Positions 17,111-24,668 are shown, numbered from the stretch's first letter. The stretch is 64,000 nucleotides of DNA from Flavonifractor porci (GCF_037572415.1 NZ_JBBHLB010000001.1:248001-312000); one strand, 5' to 3'. Notes: a model not told the origin generated them from the letters alone. Numbers and translations are program-made.

Positions 17111-17436
17111 GCGATACCATTTTGCAGGACCTGTACCAGGTGGTGCTGGGCCGCAAGAGCGATCCCCAGGAGGGGTCCTACACCTGCTATCTCTTTGACA
17201 AAGGCCTGGATAAGATTCTGAAGAAGGTGGGGGAGGAATGCTCCGAGACCATCATCGCCGCCAAGAACGGCAAGCAGGAGGAGACGGTGGGGGAGATTTC
17301 CGACCTCATCTACCACCTGATGGTGATGATGGCCGACCAGAATATCCCTCTGGACGCGGTGCTCTCCGAACTGGAGCGCCGTAGTCATAAGATCGGCAAT
17401 CTGAAACAAATGAAGACTGTGGACCACGAGACTTAA
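17107..17436 (+). CDS. hisE: Phosphoribosyl-ATP pyrophosphatase
   Basis: Hydrolyses PR-ATP to PR-AMP; an all-alpha MazG-like fold. The segment GLDKILKKVGEECSETIIAAKN (about 38-59) and EISDLIYHLMVMMAD (about 67-81) carry the conserved Glu/Asp metal ligands. 109 aa; the ATG overlaps the hisI stop. Last gene of the operon, followed by a strong terminator. Confidence 0.95.
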   Translation: MSDTILQDLYQVVLGRKSDPQEGSYTCYLFDKGLDKILKKVGEECSETIIAAKNGKQEETVGEISDLIYHLMVMMADQNIPLDAVLSELERRSHKIGNLKQMKTVDHET

Positions 17437-17456
17437 CAGATTGTGGCTGTTACAAA

Positions 17457-17499
17457 AACCGGGTCCTGCCGCCATTGGCGGCAGGACCCGGTTCCTTAT
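17457..17499. terminator. Bidirectional terminator between hisE and the XRE regulator
   Basis: A perfect 17-bp stem, 17457-17473 with 17477-17493, loop ATT. Rightward it is followed by CCTTATTTT; leftward by a T-rich run (TTTTTGT), so it can end both convergent transcripts. Confidence 0.9.
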
Positions 17500-17720
17500 T
17501 TTACACGTTCGTAGGGGCTGCTGATGTTGGTGCGGCCCAGGATATAGTCGGTGGAGGTGTGGTAGAAGTCGGCCAGCGCCATCAGATGGACCACCGGAAT
17601 GGTTTGGAACCCACGCTCGTAACGGGAGTATACCGTCTGGCTGATCCCCAGCACCTCGGCAATATCCTTCTGATACAGATCCCTGTCCTCTCGGAGATCG
17701 CGTAGCCGCTGAAAAAACAT
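17496..17720 (-). CDS. XRE-family helix-turn-helix transcriptional regulator
   Basis: 74-aa single-domain repressor of the Cro/CI type. The helix-turn-helix reads KDIAEVLGISQTVYSRYERG (about residues 18-37), followed by the third-helix region LMALADFYHTSTDYILGR. The start at 17720 has GAGGGGG 7 bases upstream; a TTG at 17738 is in frame but would contain that site. It is divergent from the gene at 17826, and the shared region holds two copies of the same palindrome, so self-regulation plus control of that gene is likely. Confidence 0.88.
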   Translation of the reverse strand: MFFQRLRDLREDRDLYQKDIAEVLGISQTVYSRYERGFQTIPVVHLMALADFYHTSTDYILGRTNISSPYERVK

Positions 17721-17739
17721 TGCTTTGCCCCCTCGCAAT

Positions 17740-17755
17740 AGTACTTATGAATACT
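17740..17755. promoter_or_regulatory. Operator 1, imperfect palindrome
   Basis: AGTACTTATGAATACT, matching operator 2 in its left half and differing by two bases in the right. It lies just upstream of the -35 at 17757 and within the leader of the leftward regulator gene. Confidence 0.65.
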
Positions 17756-17756
17756 A

Positions 17757-17785
17757 TTGACAATACAACAAGTTCTCATTAGAAT
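17757..17785 (+). promoter_or_regulatory. Sigma-A promoter of the 82-aa gene
   Basis: TTGACA (17757-17762), 17-base spacer, TAGAAT (17780-17785). Flanked on both sides by the palindromic operators. Confidence 0.75.
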
Positions 17786-17791
17786 GTTTAA

Positions 17792-17813
17792 TACAGTACT
17801 TATAAGTACTGTA
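17792..17813. promoter_or_regulatory. Operator 2, perfect 22-bp palindrome
   Basis: Core CAGTACTTATAAGTACTG (17794-17811), extended by two paired bases on each side. It sits over the expected transcription start of the rightward gene, so binding there would block it. Centre-to-centre distance to operator 1 is 55 bp. Confidence 0.75.
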
Positions 17814-17825
17814 CAGGAGGGCGTG

Positions 17826-18074
17826 ATGGAACTATATCAGGAAATACTGGCTCACATCTTGCAGAATACGACCATGAACATCTCTTTTCCGGAATTGTCA
17901 TGCGATATCAGTAGGCTTATGGAGCAAAGATGTTATCAGGCCATACAAAAAATCCAGGCGATCTTAAAAGATGATCGCCTGGATGATACAGAATGCTTTC
18001 AAAAAATTGAAGAGATTGTGTGTGTATTTGAGGATTTAGGCAGCGGGTGCGGGACCCGACACGACTTTGGGTAA
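17826..18074 (+). CDS. Small protein of unknown function under XRE control
   Basis: 82 aa from ATG 17826 with AGGAGGG at the right distance. I do not recognise a named family, although the C-terminal GSGCGTRHDFG resembles the tail of small Clostridia proteins I have seen as hypothetical. It is mostly alpha-helical and acidic (KIQAILKDDRLDDTECFQKIEEIVCVFEDLG) with no membrane helix. The coding sequence holds a perfect 12-bp inverted repeat (17952-17963 with 17973-17984). Confidence 0.7.
   Translation: MELYQEILAHILQNTTMNISFPELSCDISRLMEQRCYQAIQKIQAILKDDRLDDTECFQKIEEIVCVFEDLGSGCGTRHDFG
17952..17984 (+). repeat. Perfect 12-bp inverted repeat inside the 82-aa gene
   Basis: ATCCAGGCGATC pairs with GATCGCCTGGAT around a 9-base A/T-rich loop. 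It lies within codons for Ile-Gln-Ala-Ile to Asp-Asp. It may form an mRNA hairpin or be chance. Confidence 0.6.
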
Positions 18075-18097
18075 AGGTGCGGCCTTTTGTCCTTCTA

Positions 18098-18631
18098 TTA
18101 TTTCTGCCCGTAGGTAACGAACAGGGTGTACAGCCGGCTGATGGTGTTCCAGCTGTCCTGATCCAGCACGCCGGTCTGGGGCCGGCCGTCCAGCTGCTGG
18201 ACCCAGCGGATATTATGCTGAGTGGCGGTATCGTTCTGGCCGGTGACAGGGGTGGACTGGATGCCGTTGAGGAGGCGGGCCAGTGCCCGGAACATGGACT
18301 GCACCAGATAGAGGTGGACGCTGTCCTGGTTGGGCTGGACGGAAAAATCACAGTTGGGATAGCCGCGGCAGGGGAGAGGCCCGGCCAGCCGGGCTCTGGC
18401 CTGCAAGAAGAGGGCAACGATGGCATCCCAGGTGGCCTGATCCACCCGGCCGGTCACCGGCGGGAAAAATTCCCGCTGAAAGAGCATGATGGCTTCCAGG
18501 GTGCGCTCCCCAAAGATCCCATCTGGAGTGAGCCGCGGCAGAAAGTCATAGAGGAAGGATAACTCCCGCAGCATGGTTTGTAGGCTGCGGACCGGTTGGC
18601 CGATCAGGCGGATCTCTTGAGGCACAATCAT
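18098..18631 (-). CDS. Peptidoglycan-binding protein with two PG_binding_1-like domains
   Basis: 177 aa with two repeats of the short helical peptidoglycan-binding fold: VRSLQTMLRELSFLYDFLPRLTPDGIFGERTLEAI...FQ (about 14-70) and a second more diverged one (about 105-170, TGQNDTATQHNIRWVQQLDG, TGVLDQDSWNTISRLY). No signal peptide and no catalytic domain are visible. The start overlaps the stop of the SpoIID-like gene upstream by 4 bases, so the two are translationally coupled and probably act together on the spore or cell wall. The exact role is unknown. Confidence 0.82.
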   Translation of the reverse strand: MIVPQEIRLIGQPVRSLQTMLRELSFLYDFLPRLTPDGIFGERTLEAIMLFQREFFPPVTGRVDQATWDAIVALFLQARARLAGPLPCRGYPNCDFSVQPNQDSVHLYLVQSMFRALARLLNGIQSTPVTGQNDTATQHNIRWVQQLDGRPQTGVLDQDSWNTISRLYTLFVTYGQK

Positions 18632-19848
18632 GCGGATACTCCTCTCTCATCGGCGGAGCCCAGCGTCATGGGCTGGCCGGGGTACTGGGTCAAGCCGGTG
18701 GCCTGACTTTCGGGCAGGTCGGGGCGGAACTGCTCCGGGATCACGTTGGTGTAGGTCTCCACCGTGTCCACGATGCCAGCGTACAGCCGGTAGAGGGCGG
18801 CCCAGGTCTGGGGTCCCATGATGCCGTCCTGAGGCAGGCCAACCATGCGCTGGACGGCAATGACGGCATTCTTGGTAGCGGGGCCGTAGATGCCGTCGAT
18901 GGCCACACGGGGGATATTGCTGTAGAACTCCGATACCACCGACAGTACATATTGCACGGTTCGTACCGAATCACCTCTGGCGCCCTCGGCCAGCACGTTG
19001 GGGAAGGGCTGACTTCCGCTGCCGGGGTAGTAGGTCTGCCCCTGACTGATGAGTTCTGCCAGATCCAGCACGCCCACATAGAGGAAGACCATCTTGTACC
19101 AGGTGGAGTTACCCACGATACCGTCGGGCGTCAGGTCAAAGATGGACTGGAATTTCTTGACCGCCGCCTCGGTGGCGGGACCAAAGACTCCGTCTACCGG
19201 GTAGACCTTGGGAATGGCGGGGTAGTCCCGGGAGATGCGGTTGAGCATGACCTGGATGCGCTGGACCGCCTCGCCTCTGTCTCCGCGGCGGATGGGATAG
19301 CCGGGATAGGAGTAGCGGATGCCCTGGACCGGGGCGTTGGTCACCAGCTCAATATTGTCGCCGTAATAGGAGCGCAGGATGGTCATGTAGTCCGCCCCTT
19401 GTTCCGCCATGGCCTGGCTGCCCCACTGGGACAGCCCATCGCAGGTGACGGTGGTGCCGTTGCAGAATTTGGCGGCCAGAGGCTCCACGAAGCCGATGCG
19501 CCGTATGTAGGAGTTGAACATCTCATCCACCAGCTGGCTGATATTCTCGAAAATATTGCGCCCCTTAATGAACTTCTGGTCGTAGGCGGTGGAGGAGGTG
19601 ATGTTGAAGGGATAGCCCCGGCTGGGGTAGAACTCGGTGTATACCCGGTTGAGGGCGAAAGAGATGATGGCCAGGATGTTAGCCTGAAGGGCGGCGGGCT
19701 CCCAGGTGGGGTAGATCTCGCTGGAGGCCACGTTTTTTACATATTCCGGAAAGGATACCGTCACATTCTCCGCGCTGGAGCCCGGCGGGCCCAGATGGAC
19801 GGTGATGTATTGAGGCACATAGGGGGTAATGGGCAGCGATTCTGGCAT
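18628..19848 (-). CDS. SpoIID/LytB-like domain protein with two C-terminal peptidoglycan-binding domains
   Basis: 406 aa. The N-terminal part (about 30-190) resembles the SpoIID amidase-enhancer domain: LQANILAIISFALNRVYTEF, a TSSTAYDQKF segment, and CDGLSQWGSQAMAEQGADYMTILRSYYGDNIEL, which matches the typical GxSQxGAxxMA...G..Y..IL.YYYPG pattern. Two peptidoglycan-binding units follow (about 210-270 and 300-360), each with a DGxxGPxT motif. There is no signal peptide, so export or mother-cell action is unclear. SpoIID proper has a membrane anchor, so this is a relative, not spoIID itself. It forms an operon with its neighbours. Confidence 0.82.
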   Translation of the reverse strand: MPESLPITPYVPQYITVHLGPPGSSAENVTVSFPEYVKNVASSEIYPTWEPAALQANILAIISFALNRVYTEFYPSRGYPFNITSSTAYDQKFIKGRNIFENISQLVDEMFNSYIRRIGFVEPLAAKFCNGTTVTCDGLSQWGSQAMAEQGADYMTILRSYYGDNIELVTNAPVQGIRYSYPGYPIRRGDRGEAVQRIQVMLNRISRDYPAIPKVYPVDGVFGPATEAAVKKFQSIFDLTPDGIVGNSTWYKMVFLYVGVLDLAELISQGQTYYPGSGSQPFPNVLAEGARGDSVRTVQYVLSVVSEFYSNIPRVAIDGIYGPATKNAVIAVQRMVGLPQDGIMGPQTWAALYRLYAGIVDTVETYTNVIPEQFRPDLPESQATGLTQYPGQPMTLGSADERGVSA

Positions 19849-19860
19849 GGTATCCCTCCT

Positions 19861-20250
19861 TTACAGATTCTGAGGCGGTACATTGACCGGGTCCTCCGGC
19901 AGAAGAGTGGGAGACTGCTCCGGCAGGGGGATGAGCTCCAGCTCCTGCAGGGTCTGGGTGCCGGCAAAGATCTGGACATTCTCAACCACCAGCAGCTCAT
20001 AGCCAGGGGATTCGGCCCAGATGTCACACACGGCAAAGGGAGTGACGGTGCCGGGAGACTCGCTGGCTGACGCGTCAGGAGTTTCTACCTGAACGGGTGT
20101 GGTGCGGCCATTGGCGTCGGTGACCCGCAGGGCCAGCAAGGTGTGGCGGCCTTCGGTGCCCCGCTGGGTAAAAGCTACGGTGGCGCCTGCCACCGGGATC
20201 TGGGCCCGGGACGTGAATACCCGGGTCAGAATGGTTCCTGTTGCGGCCAA
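19861..20250 (-). CDS. Carboxypeptidase-regulatory-like (beta-sandwich) protein, TTG start
   Basis: 129 aa. The frame is open to 20478, but the only good site is AGGAGG (20259-20264) 8 bases before TTG 20250, giving MAATGTILTRVFTSRAQIPV. The repeated pattern IPVAGATVAFTQ...LALRVTDANGRTTPVQVETP and the AESPGYELLVVENVQIF segment match the transthyretin-like fold used in cell-surface and dockerin-linked proteins. It is the first gene of a leftward operon with the two peptidoglycan-binding genes. The C-terminus is Pro-rich. No signal peptide seen. Confidence 0.75.
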   Translation of the reverse strand: MAATGTILTRVFTSRAQIPVAGATVAFTQRGTEGRHTLLALRVTDANGRTTPVQVETPDASASESPGTVTPFAVCDIWAESPGYELLVVENVQIFAGTQTLQELELIPLPEQSPTLLPEDPVNVPPQNL

Positions 20251-20310
20251 GTTACATTCCTCCTTTTCTTTCCACTCTATGCCGTCAGTGGAGGAATTGC
20301 CCGTGAGGCG

Positions 20311-20339
20311 TTGACATCGGGGCCGGTTTTGAGTAAACT
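20311..20339 (+). promoter_or_regulatory. Sigma-A promoter of rex
   Basis: TTGACA (20311-20316), 17-base spacer, TAAACT (20334-20339), 40 bases before the rex ATG. A standard Rex operator is not obvious here. Confidence 0.6.
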
Positions 20340-20378
20340 GAATAAGAAAGATATCCTCTGGAACGAGTGTGATAGAGC

Positions 20379-21011
20379 ATGAGAAAACAAAAGGTGTCCA
20401 GTGCGGTGATCCGGAGGCTGCCCCGGTACTATCGCCATTTGACGGATCTGCATTCCATCGGTGTGGAGCGTATTTCATCCAGCGCCCTGGGTCGCTCCAT
20501 GGGACTGACAGCCTCCCAGATCCGGCAGGATCTGTCCTGTTTCGGAGAATTTGGTCAACAGGGGTATGGCTACAACGTGGAAAAGCTGCGGGATGAGATC
20601 TCAGATATCCTGGGCATGAACCGAGGCCATACGGCGGTCATTCTGGGCGCGGGCAATCTGGGCCGGGCCCTGATGGAAAACTTCCACTTTGAGCGCTCCG
20701 GCGTAGTGCTGGCCGCCGCCTTTGATGTAGCGCCTGAGGTGGTGGGGCAGACCCGTTCCGGTGTGCCCATTTACCACGTGGATCGGCTGGAGGAGTACCT
20801 GGCGGAGCACCCGGCCAGCATCGGTGTGCTGACAGTGCCGCACAGTGTTGCCAATGCGATTGCCAGTCGGTTGGTACGCTCCGGCGTACGGGGAATATGG
20901 AATTTTACCAACAGCGAACTGACAGTGGAGGCGCCGGGCGTGGTCATTGAGGATGTCCACTTCGCGGACAGCCTCCTGGCCCTCAGTTACATGATCTCGG
21001 AGGAAACATGA
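20379..21011 (+). CDS. rex: Redox-sensing transcriptional repressor Rex
   Basis: 210-aa NADH/NAD-sensing repressor controlling fermentation and respiration genes in Gram-positives. The winged helix spans about 1-80 (RRLPRYYRHL, SSSALGRSMGLTASQIRQDLS, GQQGYGYNV) and a Rossmann domain follows, with HTAVILGAGNLGRAL (about 83-97) as the nucleotide loop. The C-terminal helix for dimer swapping is present. Its stop overlaps the next ATG by 4 bases. Confidence 0.96.
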   Translation: MRKQKVSSAVIRRLPRYYRHLTDLHSIGVERISSSALGRSMGLTASQIRQDLSCFGEFGQQGYGYNVEKLRDEISDILGMNRGHTAVILGAGNLGRALMENFHFERSGVVLAAAFDVAPEVVGQTRSGVPIYHVDRLEEYLAEHPASIGVLTVPHSVANAIASRLVRSGVRGIWNFTNSELTVEAPGVVIEDVHFADSLLALSYMISEET

Positions 21012-22120
21012 AAAAAGCAGCGGCGATCCTGCTTGCCGGGGCAGTCCTGGTGAGCAGTGGGGCGGTTTTGGCCGCCGACCAGTCTTTGGTGAGTAAGAGC
21101 TATGTAAACGGCACTTTTACGGATGAGGCTCTGAAGCAGGCGGAGCAGCGGGTGGAGGAATTGACAACACCTGTCTATCATCAGGCGCTGACTCAACTGA
21201 ACGGCAAACATTCCGCCTATCTGGCCCAGGCGGGCGGCACCTCGGGCCTCAATGATCTGCGCTTTAAAAAAGGCGATGTACTGACCCTTACCTCCGGTTC
21301 CGGCGTGATGCTCTTGGCAGGGAGTGCCACAGCCTCCGGTGGAGTGCTGGTGGATGCAACGGCAGGCAGCACAGTGGCCTCCGGCAGTGGCCTGGCCATT
21401 CGCCACCGCTGTCTGGCAGGGGAGAGTCCTACCGTGGCGGTAACTGTGACCTCTGATACAGCAGTTGTCAGTCTGGAGGGCAGCTACACCCTCTCGGCCA
21501 GCGGAAACGTAGATTATAACGTTATGGCCGACGGCCTGACCCAAATGGGCCTTTTGAAGGGCACCGGCGCTACCTACGGCTCCGGCTATGAATTGGAGCG
21601 CCAGCCGGTCCGGGTGGAGGGCCTGGTCATGTTCATCCGGCTGTTGGGGGAGGAACAGGCGGCCCTGTCCAGTACGGCAACCAATCCCTTTGTGGACAGC
21701 CCCAGTTGGGCCGATCGCTATCTGGCCTATGCCTATGAAAAGGGGTACACCACCGGTATTGGCACCAACGCCGCCGGTCAGCTGGTCTTTGCCCCCAACA
21801 ACATCATTACGGCCGGAGAGTACATGACCTTTGTGCTCCGGGCGCTTGGCTATTCCGAGACCGGCACCAATCCCGATTTTACCTGGCAGACTGCCATGGA
21901 GGCGGGGGTGACGCTGGCCGCCATCCGCCAGAGTGAGCGCACTATGCTGGAGAGCGGCACCTTCCTGCGGGCCCAGGTGGTCTATCTGTCGGTGTGCGCC
22001 CTCTCTGCTCCCACCAAGGATGGCGGAATCCTGCTGGAACGCACTGCCTCCAGCGGCGGCTATGACAAGGCCACCATGCAGACTGTGCTGAACGAAATTT
22101 CTGCCCTGCGTCTGAGTTAA
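21008..22120 (+). CDS. Secreted S-layer-homology (SLH) domain protein
   Basis: 370 aa with a clear signal peptide (MKKAAAILLAGAVLVSSGAVLA, cleavage near residue 22). The middle (about 60-165) is a Gly/Ser/Thr-rich beta region with LTLTSGSGVMLLAGSATASG, a form seen in many Oscillospiraceae surface proteins. The C-terminal part has an SLH module (NPFVDSPSWADRYLAYAYEKGY at about 235-256, then FAPNNIITAGEYMTFVLRALGYS), which binds pyruvylated wall polymers. The start overlaps the rex stop, so the pair is co-translated. A terminator follows directly. Confidence 0.85.
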   Translation: MKKAAAILLAGAVLVSSGAVLAADQSLVSKSYVNGTFTDEALKQAEQRVEELTTPVYHQALTQLNGKHSAYLAQAGGTSGLNDLRFKKGDVLTLTSGSGVMLLAGSATASGGVLVDATAGSTVASGSGLAIRHRCLAGESPTVAVTVTSDTAVVSLEGSYTLSASGNVDYNVMADGLTQMGLLKGTGATYGSGYELERQPVRVEGLVMFIRLLGEEQAALSSTATNPFVDSPSWADRYLAYAYEKGYTTGIGTNAAGQLVFAPNNIITAGEYMTFVLRALGYSETGTNPDFTWQTAMEAGVTLAAIRQSERTMLESGTFLRAQVVYLSVCALSAPTKDGGILLERTASSGGYDKATMQTVLNEISALRLS

Positions 22121-22127
22121 AACGCAG

Positions 22128-22157
22128 AAAACGCGAGCCTTACGGCTCGCGTTTTTT
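22128..22157 (+). terminator. Rho-independent terminator after the SLH gene
   Basis: AAAACGCGAGCC (22128-22139) pairs with GGCTCGCGTTTT (22144-22155), followed by further Ts. It also ends just at the stop of the convergent P-type ATPase gene and may serve it. Confidence 0.88.
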
Positions 22158-24010
22158 CATTGCGTCTTGGTGGTGCGCATGGCCCGCATGGCGTTGAGAA
22201 TGGCGATGACCGAGACGCCTACATCAGCAAAGACGGCCTCCCACAGATTGGCCTGCCCAAGAGCGCTGAGCACCAGTACCAGCAGCTTTACCCCCAGGGC
22301 GAACACGATGTTCTGACGTACAATAGCCAGAGTACGTCGGGCGATGGCGATGGCCTGAGCCAGCTTGGAGGGCTTGTCGTCCATAAGGACGATGTCCGCC
22401 GCCTCGATAGCGGCGTCGGAACCCAGGGCACCCATGGCAATGCCCACATCCGCCCGGGAAAGGACGGGGGCGTCGTTGATGCCGTCACCCACAAAGGCCA
22501 GGGCTCCTTTGGGAGACGCCTCTTTCAGCAGTCCCTCCACCCGGTCTACCTTGTCAGTTGGGAGGAGCTGGGTGTGGACCTCATCCAGGCCCAGCTGGGT
22601 GGCTACCGCCTCGCCTACCGGTTTGGCGTCGCCGGTGAGCATCACTGTTTTACGTACCCCTGCCGCCTTGAGGGCGGCGATGGCCTGCTGGGCGTCCGGC
22701 TTCACCTGGTCGGAGATAACGATATGGCCCAGATAGACTCCGTCGGCGGCCACATGGACGGTGGTGCCTACATGGTGGCAGGGGTGCCAGGTGACGCCGA
22801 TCTCCTCCATCAGCTTGTCGTTGCCGGCGCAGATCACTTTTCCGTCCACCACAGCCTTAACACCACGGCCGGACAGCTCTTCCGCCTGGGCGACCCGGCT
22901 GCGGTCGGGCAGCTGGCCCCAGGCCTCCAGCAGGGAGCGGGAGATGGGGTGATCGGAGGAGGCCTCCGCCAGAGCGGCCAGCTCCAGCAGATGACTCTGG
23001 TCGCAGTCGGTGGGATGAATGGCGGTGACGTTAAAGAACCCCTGGGTCAGGGTTCCGGTCTTGTCAAAGACCACGATTTCTGTTTTGGCCAGCACCTCCA
23101 GGTAGTTGCCGCCTTTCACCAGAATACCGGCCCGGGAGGCTCCGCCAATGCCGCCGAAGAAGGAGAGCGGCACCGAGATCACCAGGGCGCAGGGGCAGGA
23201 TACTACCAGGAAATTGAGCGCCCGCTGAATGGAATCCAGCCAGCCCACCTGGGTGAAGAGGGGAGGCAGGAGGGCCAGAGCCACGGCAGCCAGCACCACA
23301 ATGGGGGTATAGTACCGGGCAAACCGGGTGATGAAGTGCTCGGCCTTGGCCTTTTTGCTGCTGGCATTCTCCACCAGGTCCAGGATCTTGGACACAGTGG
23401 ACTCCTCAAAAGCCTTGGTGACCTGGACCTTCAGCAGGCCGGACAGGTTGACACAGCCGGAGACCACATCGTCGCCGGGCTGGACCTGGCGGGGGAGGGA
23501 CTCGCCGGTGAGGGCGGCGGTATCCAGGGTGGAGGTCCCCTCCAACACCACGCCGTCCAGGGGAATCCGTTCCCCGGCCTTGATCACAATGGCGTCTCCC
23601 ACGGATACTTCCTCCGGGTCCACCTGCTGCAGCTGGCCGTCCACCTCGATGTTGGCGTAGTCGGGGCGGATGTCCATCAGAGCCGCGATGGAGGTACGGG
23701 ACCTGTTGACTGCATAGCTCTGGAAGAGCTCGCCCACCTGATAGAACAGCATAACAAAGACGGCTTCCGGATATTCGCCGATGGCAAGTGCGCCGATGGT
23801 GGCCAGGGCCATAAGGAAGTTCTCGTCAAATACCTGCCCGTGGGCGATGTTGCGTACCGCCCGCCACAGCACATCCCAGCCGATGACGGCGTAGGGGACT
23901 AGAAAGACCGCCAGCTCCGCCCAGCCGGACAGGGGAAGCAGTACAGCCCCAACAAACAGTACCCCGCTGGCCAGAATGCGGATGAGCATCCGCTTTTGCT
24001 TTTTGGTCAT
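22157..24010 (-). CDS. cadA: Heavy-metal-translocating P-type ATPase (Cd/Zn/Co type)
   Basis: 617-aa P1B-ATPase exporting divalent metals. Visible: several N-terminal membrane helices; the actuator TLDTAALTGESLPRQV (about 167); the CPC metal site in VVSCPCALVISVP (about residue 272); the phosphorylation site FDKTGTLTQG (about 314); the DHPISRSLLEAWG nucleotide-binding His; and MLTGDAKPVGEAVA with FVGDGINDAPVL. The N-terminal metal-binding domain is missing and is supplied by the separate 73-aa gene upstream. Which metal is moved cannot be fixed from sequence; the CPC plus ArsR/CadC context favours Cd/Zn/Pb. Confidence 0.93.
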   Translation of the reverse strand: MTKKQKRMLIRILASGVLFVGAVLLPLSGWAELAVFLVPYAVIGWDVLWRAVRNIAHGQVFDENFLMALATIGALAIGEYPEAVFVMLFYQVGELFQSYAVNRSRTSIAALMDIRPDYANIEVDGQLQQVDPEEVSVGDAIVIKAGERIPLDGVVLEGTSTLDTAALTGESLPRQVQPGDDVVSGCVNLSGLLKVQVTKAFEESTVSKILDLVENASSKKAKAEHFITRFARYYTPIVVLAAVALALLPPLFTQVGWLDSIQRALNFLVVSCPCALVISVPLSFFGGIGGASRAGILVKGGNYLEVLAKTEIVVFDKTGTLTQGFFNVTAIHPTDCDQSHLLELAALAEASSDHPISRSLLEAWGQLPDRSRVAQAEELSGRGVKAVVDGKVICAGNDKLMEEIGVTWHPCHHVGTTVHVAADGVYLGHIVISDQVKPDAQQAIAALKAAGVRKTVMLTGDAKPVGEAVATQLGLDEVHTQLLPTDKVDRVEGLLKEASPKGALAFVGDGINDAPVLSRADVGIAMGALGSDAAIEAADIVLMDDKPSKLAQAIAIARRTLAIVRQNIVFALGVKLLVLVLSALGQANLWEAVFADVGVSVIAILNAMRAMRTTKTQ

Positions 24011-24023
24011 GACGGTTCGCTCC

Positions 24024-24245
24024 TTACGGCATTATAATGGTGCAGTCAGGCTCCACCTTCTTGCAGACCTTGGCTGCCTGCTGAAGGATCTCATCAAACC
24101 GGGTATCGTCCGCGTCCAGGGTCAGTTTCTGGGTCATAAAGCTGACGGTGGCACTGTTCACCCCGTCCAGCTTGCGAATGGCGTCCTCCATCTTGGCGGC
24201 GCAGTTGGCGCAGTCCAGATCTTTCAGCTTAAATGACTTTCTCAT
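24024..24245 (-). CDS. Heavy-metal-associated (HMA) domain protein
   Basis: 73-aa ferredoxin-like metal-binding domain with the CxxC site in LKDLDCANCAAKMEDAI (about 8-24). It starts at ATG 24245 behind GAGGAG; the frame's upstream ATG (24305) overlaps the arsR gene. It lies between the regulator and the ATPase and equals the N-terminal domain that the ATPase lacks, so it may act as its metal chaperone. The C-terminus includes Cys residues (KVCKKVEPDC). Confidence 0.88.
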   Translation of the reverse strand: MRKSFKLKDLDCANCAAKMEDAIRKLDGVNSATVSFMTQKLTLDADDTRFDEILQQAAKVCKKVEPDCTIIMP

Positions 24246-24258
24246 CGTAAAACTCCTC

Positions 24259-24621
24259 TCATTCCGCAATGTGTTCCATGCCCTGGCCCAGAATGGTGCG
24301 GACATGGCCGTCCGCCAGGGAGTAGAACACGGTCTTGCCCTCCCGGCGGTATTTTACCAGTTTGCTCTGCTTCAACGCCCGTAGCTGGTGGGAGATGGCG
24401 GACTGGGTCATGCCCAGCAGCTTGGCGATGTCGCACACGCACATCTCTGACTCAAAAAGCACATACAGGATCTTGATGCGGGTGGAATCCCCAAAGATCT
24501 TAAACAGCTCTGCCAGATCGTAGAGGATCTCATCTTCCGGCATGGTGCGCTCCACTTTGTCCACGATCTCCTGGTGGATGTGGCTGTAGTCGCACCGCTC
24601 TACACCGTTGCTGTCTGTCAT
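24259..24621 (-). CDS. ArsR/SmtB-family metal-sensing repressor (CadC-like)
   Basis: 120-aa winged-helix repressor. The metal-sensing motif EMCVCDIAKLLGMTQSAISH, with Cys-x-Cys, is in the recognition-helix region as in CadC/ArsR, and RREGKTVFYSLADGHV forms the wing. The start at ATG 24621 has AGAAAGG 9 bases upstream; ATGs at 24645 and 24630 are too far or lack a site. It heads the operon and its own promoter carries an inverted-repeat operator. Confidence 0.92.
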   Translation of the reverse strand: MTDSNGVERCDYSHIHQEIVDKVERTMPEDEILYDLAELFKIFGDSTRIKILYVLFESEMCVCDIAKLLGMTQSAISHQLRALKQSKLVKYRREGKTVFYSLADGHVRTILGQGMEHIAE

Positions 24622-24638
24622 GGCGACCATCCTTTCTG

Positions 24639-24668
24639 ATAACATATGAGCTATTGTTCATATGTTAT
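24639..24668. promoter_or_regulatory. ArsR/SmtB-type operator
   Basis: An 11-bp inverted repeat ATAACATATGA (24639-24649) and TCATATGTTAT (24658-24668) with an 8-base centre. The form matches the SmtB/CadC operator pattern and covers the transcription start of the leftward metal operon. Confidence 0.8.

Noticed and set aside
21008..21073. tRNA or small RNA near rex
   Set aside because: No cloverleaf or conserved RNA pattern could be folded by eye in any intergenic stretch of the window.
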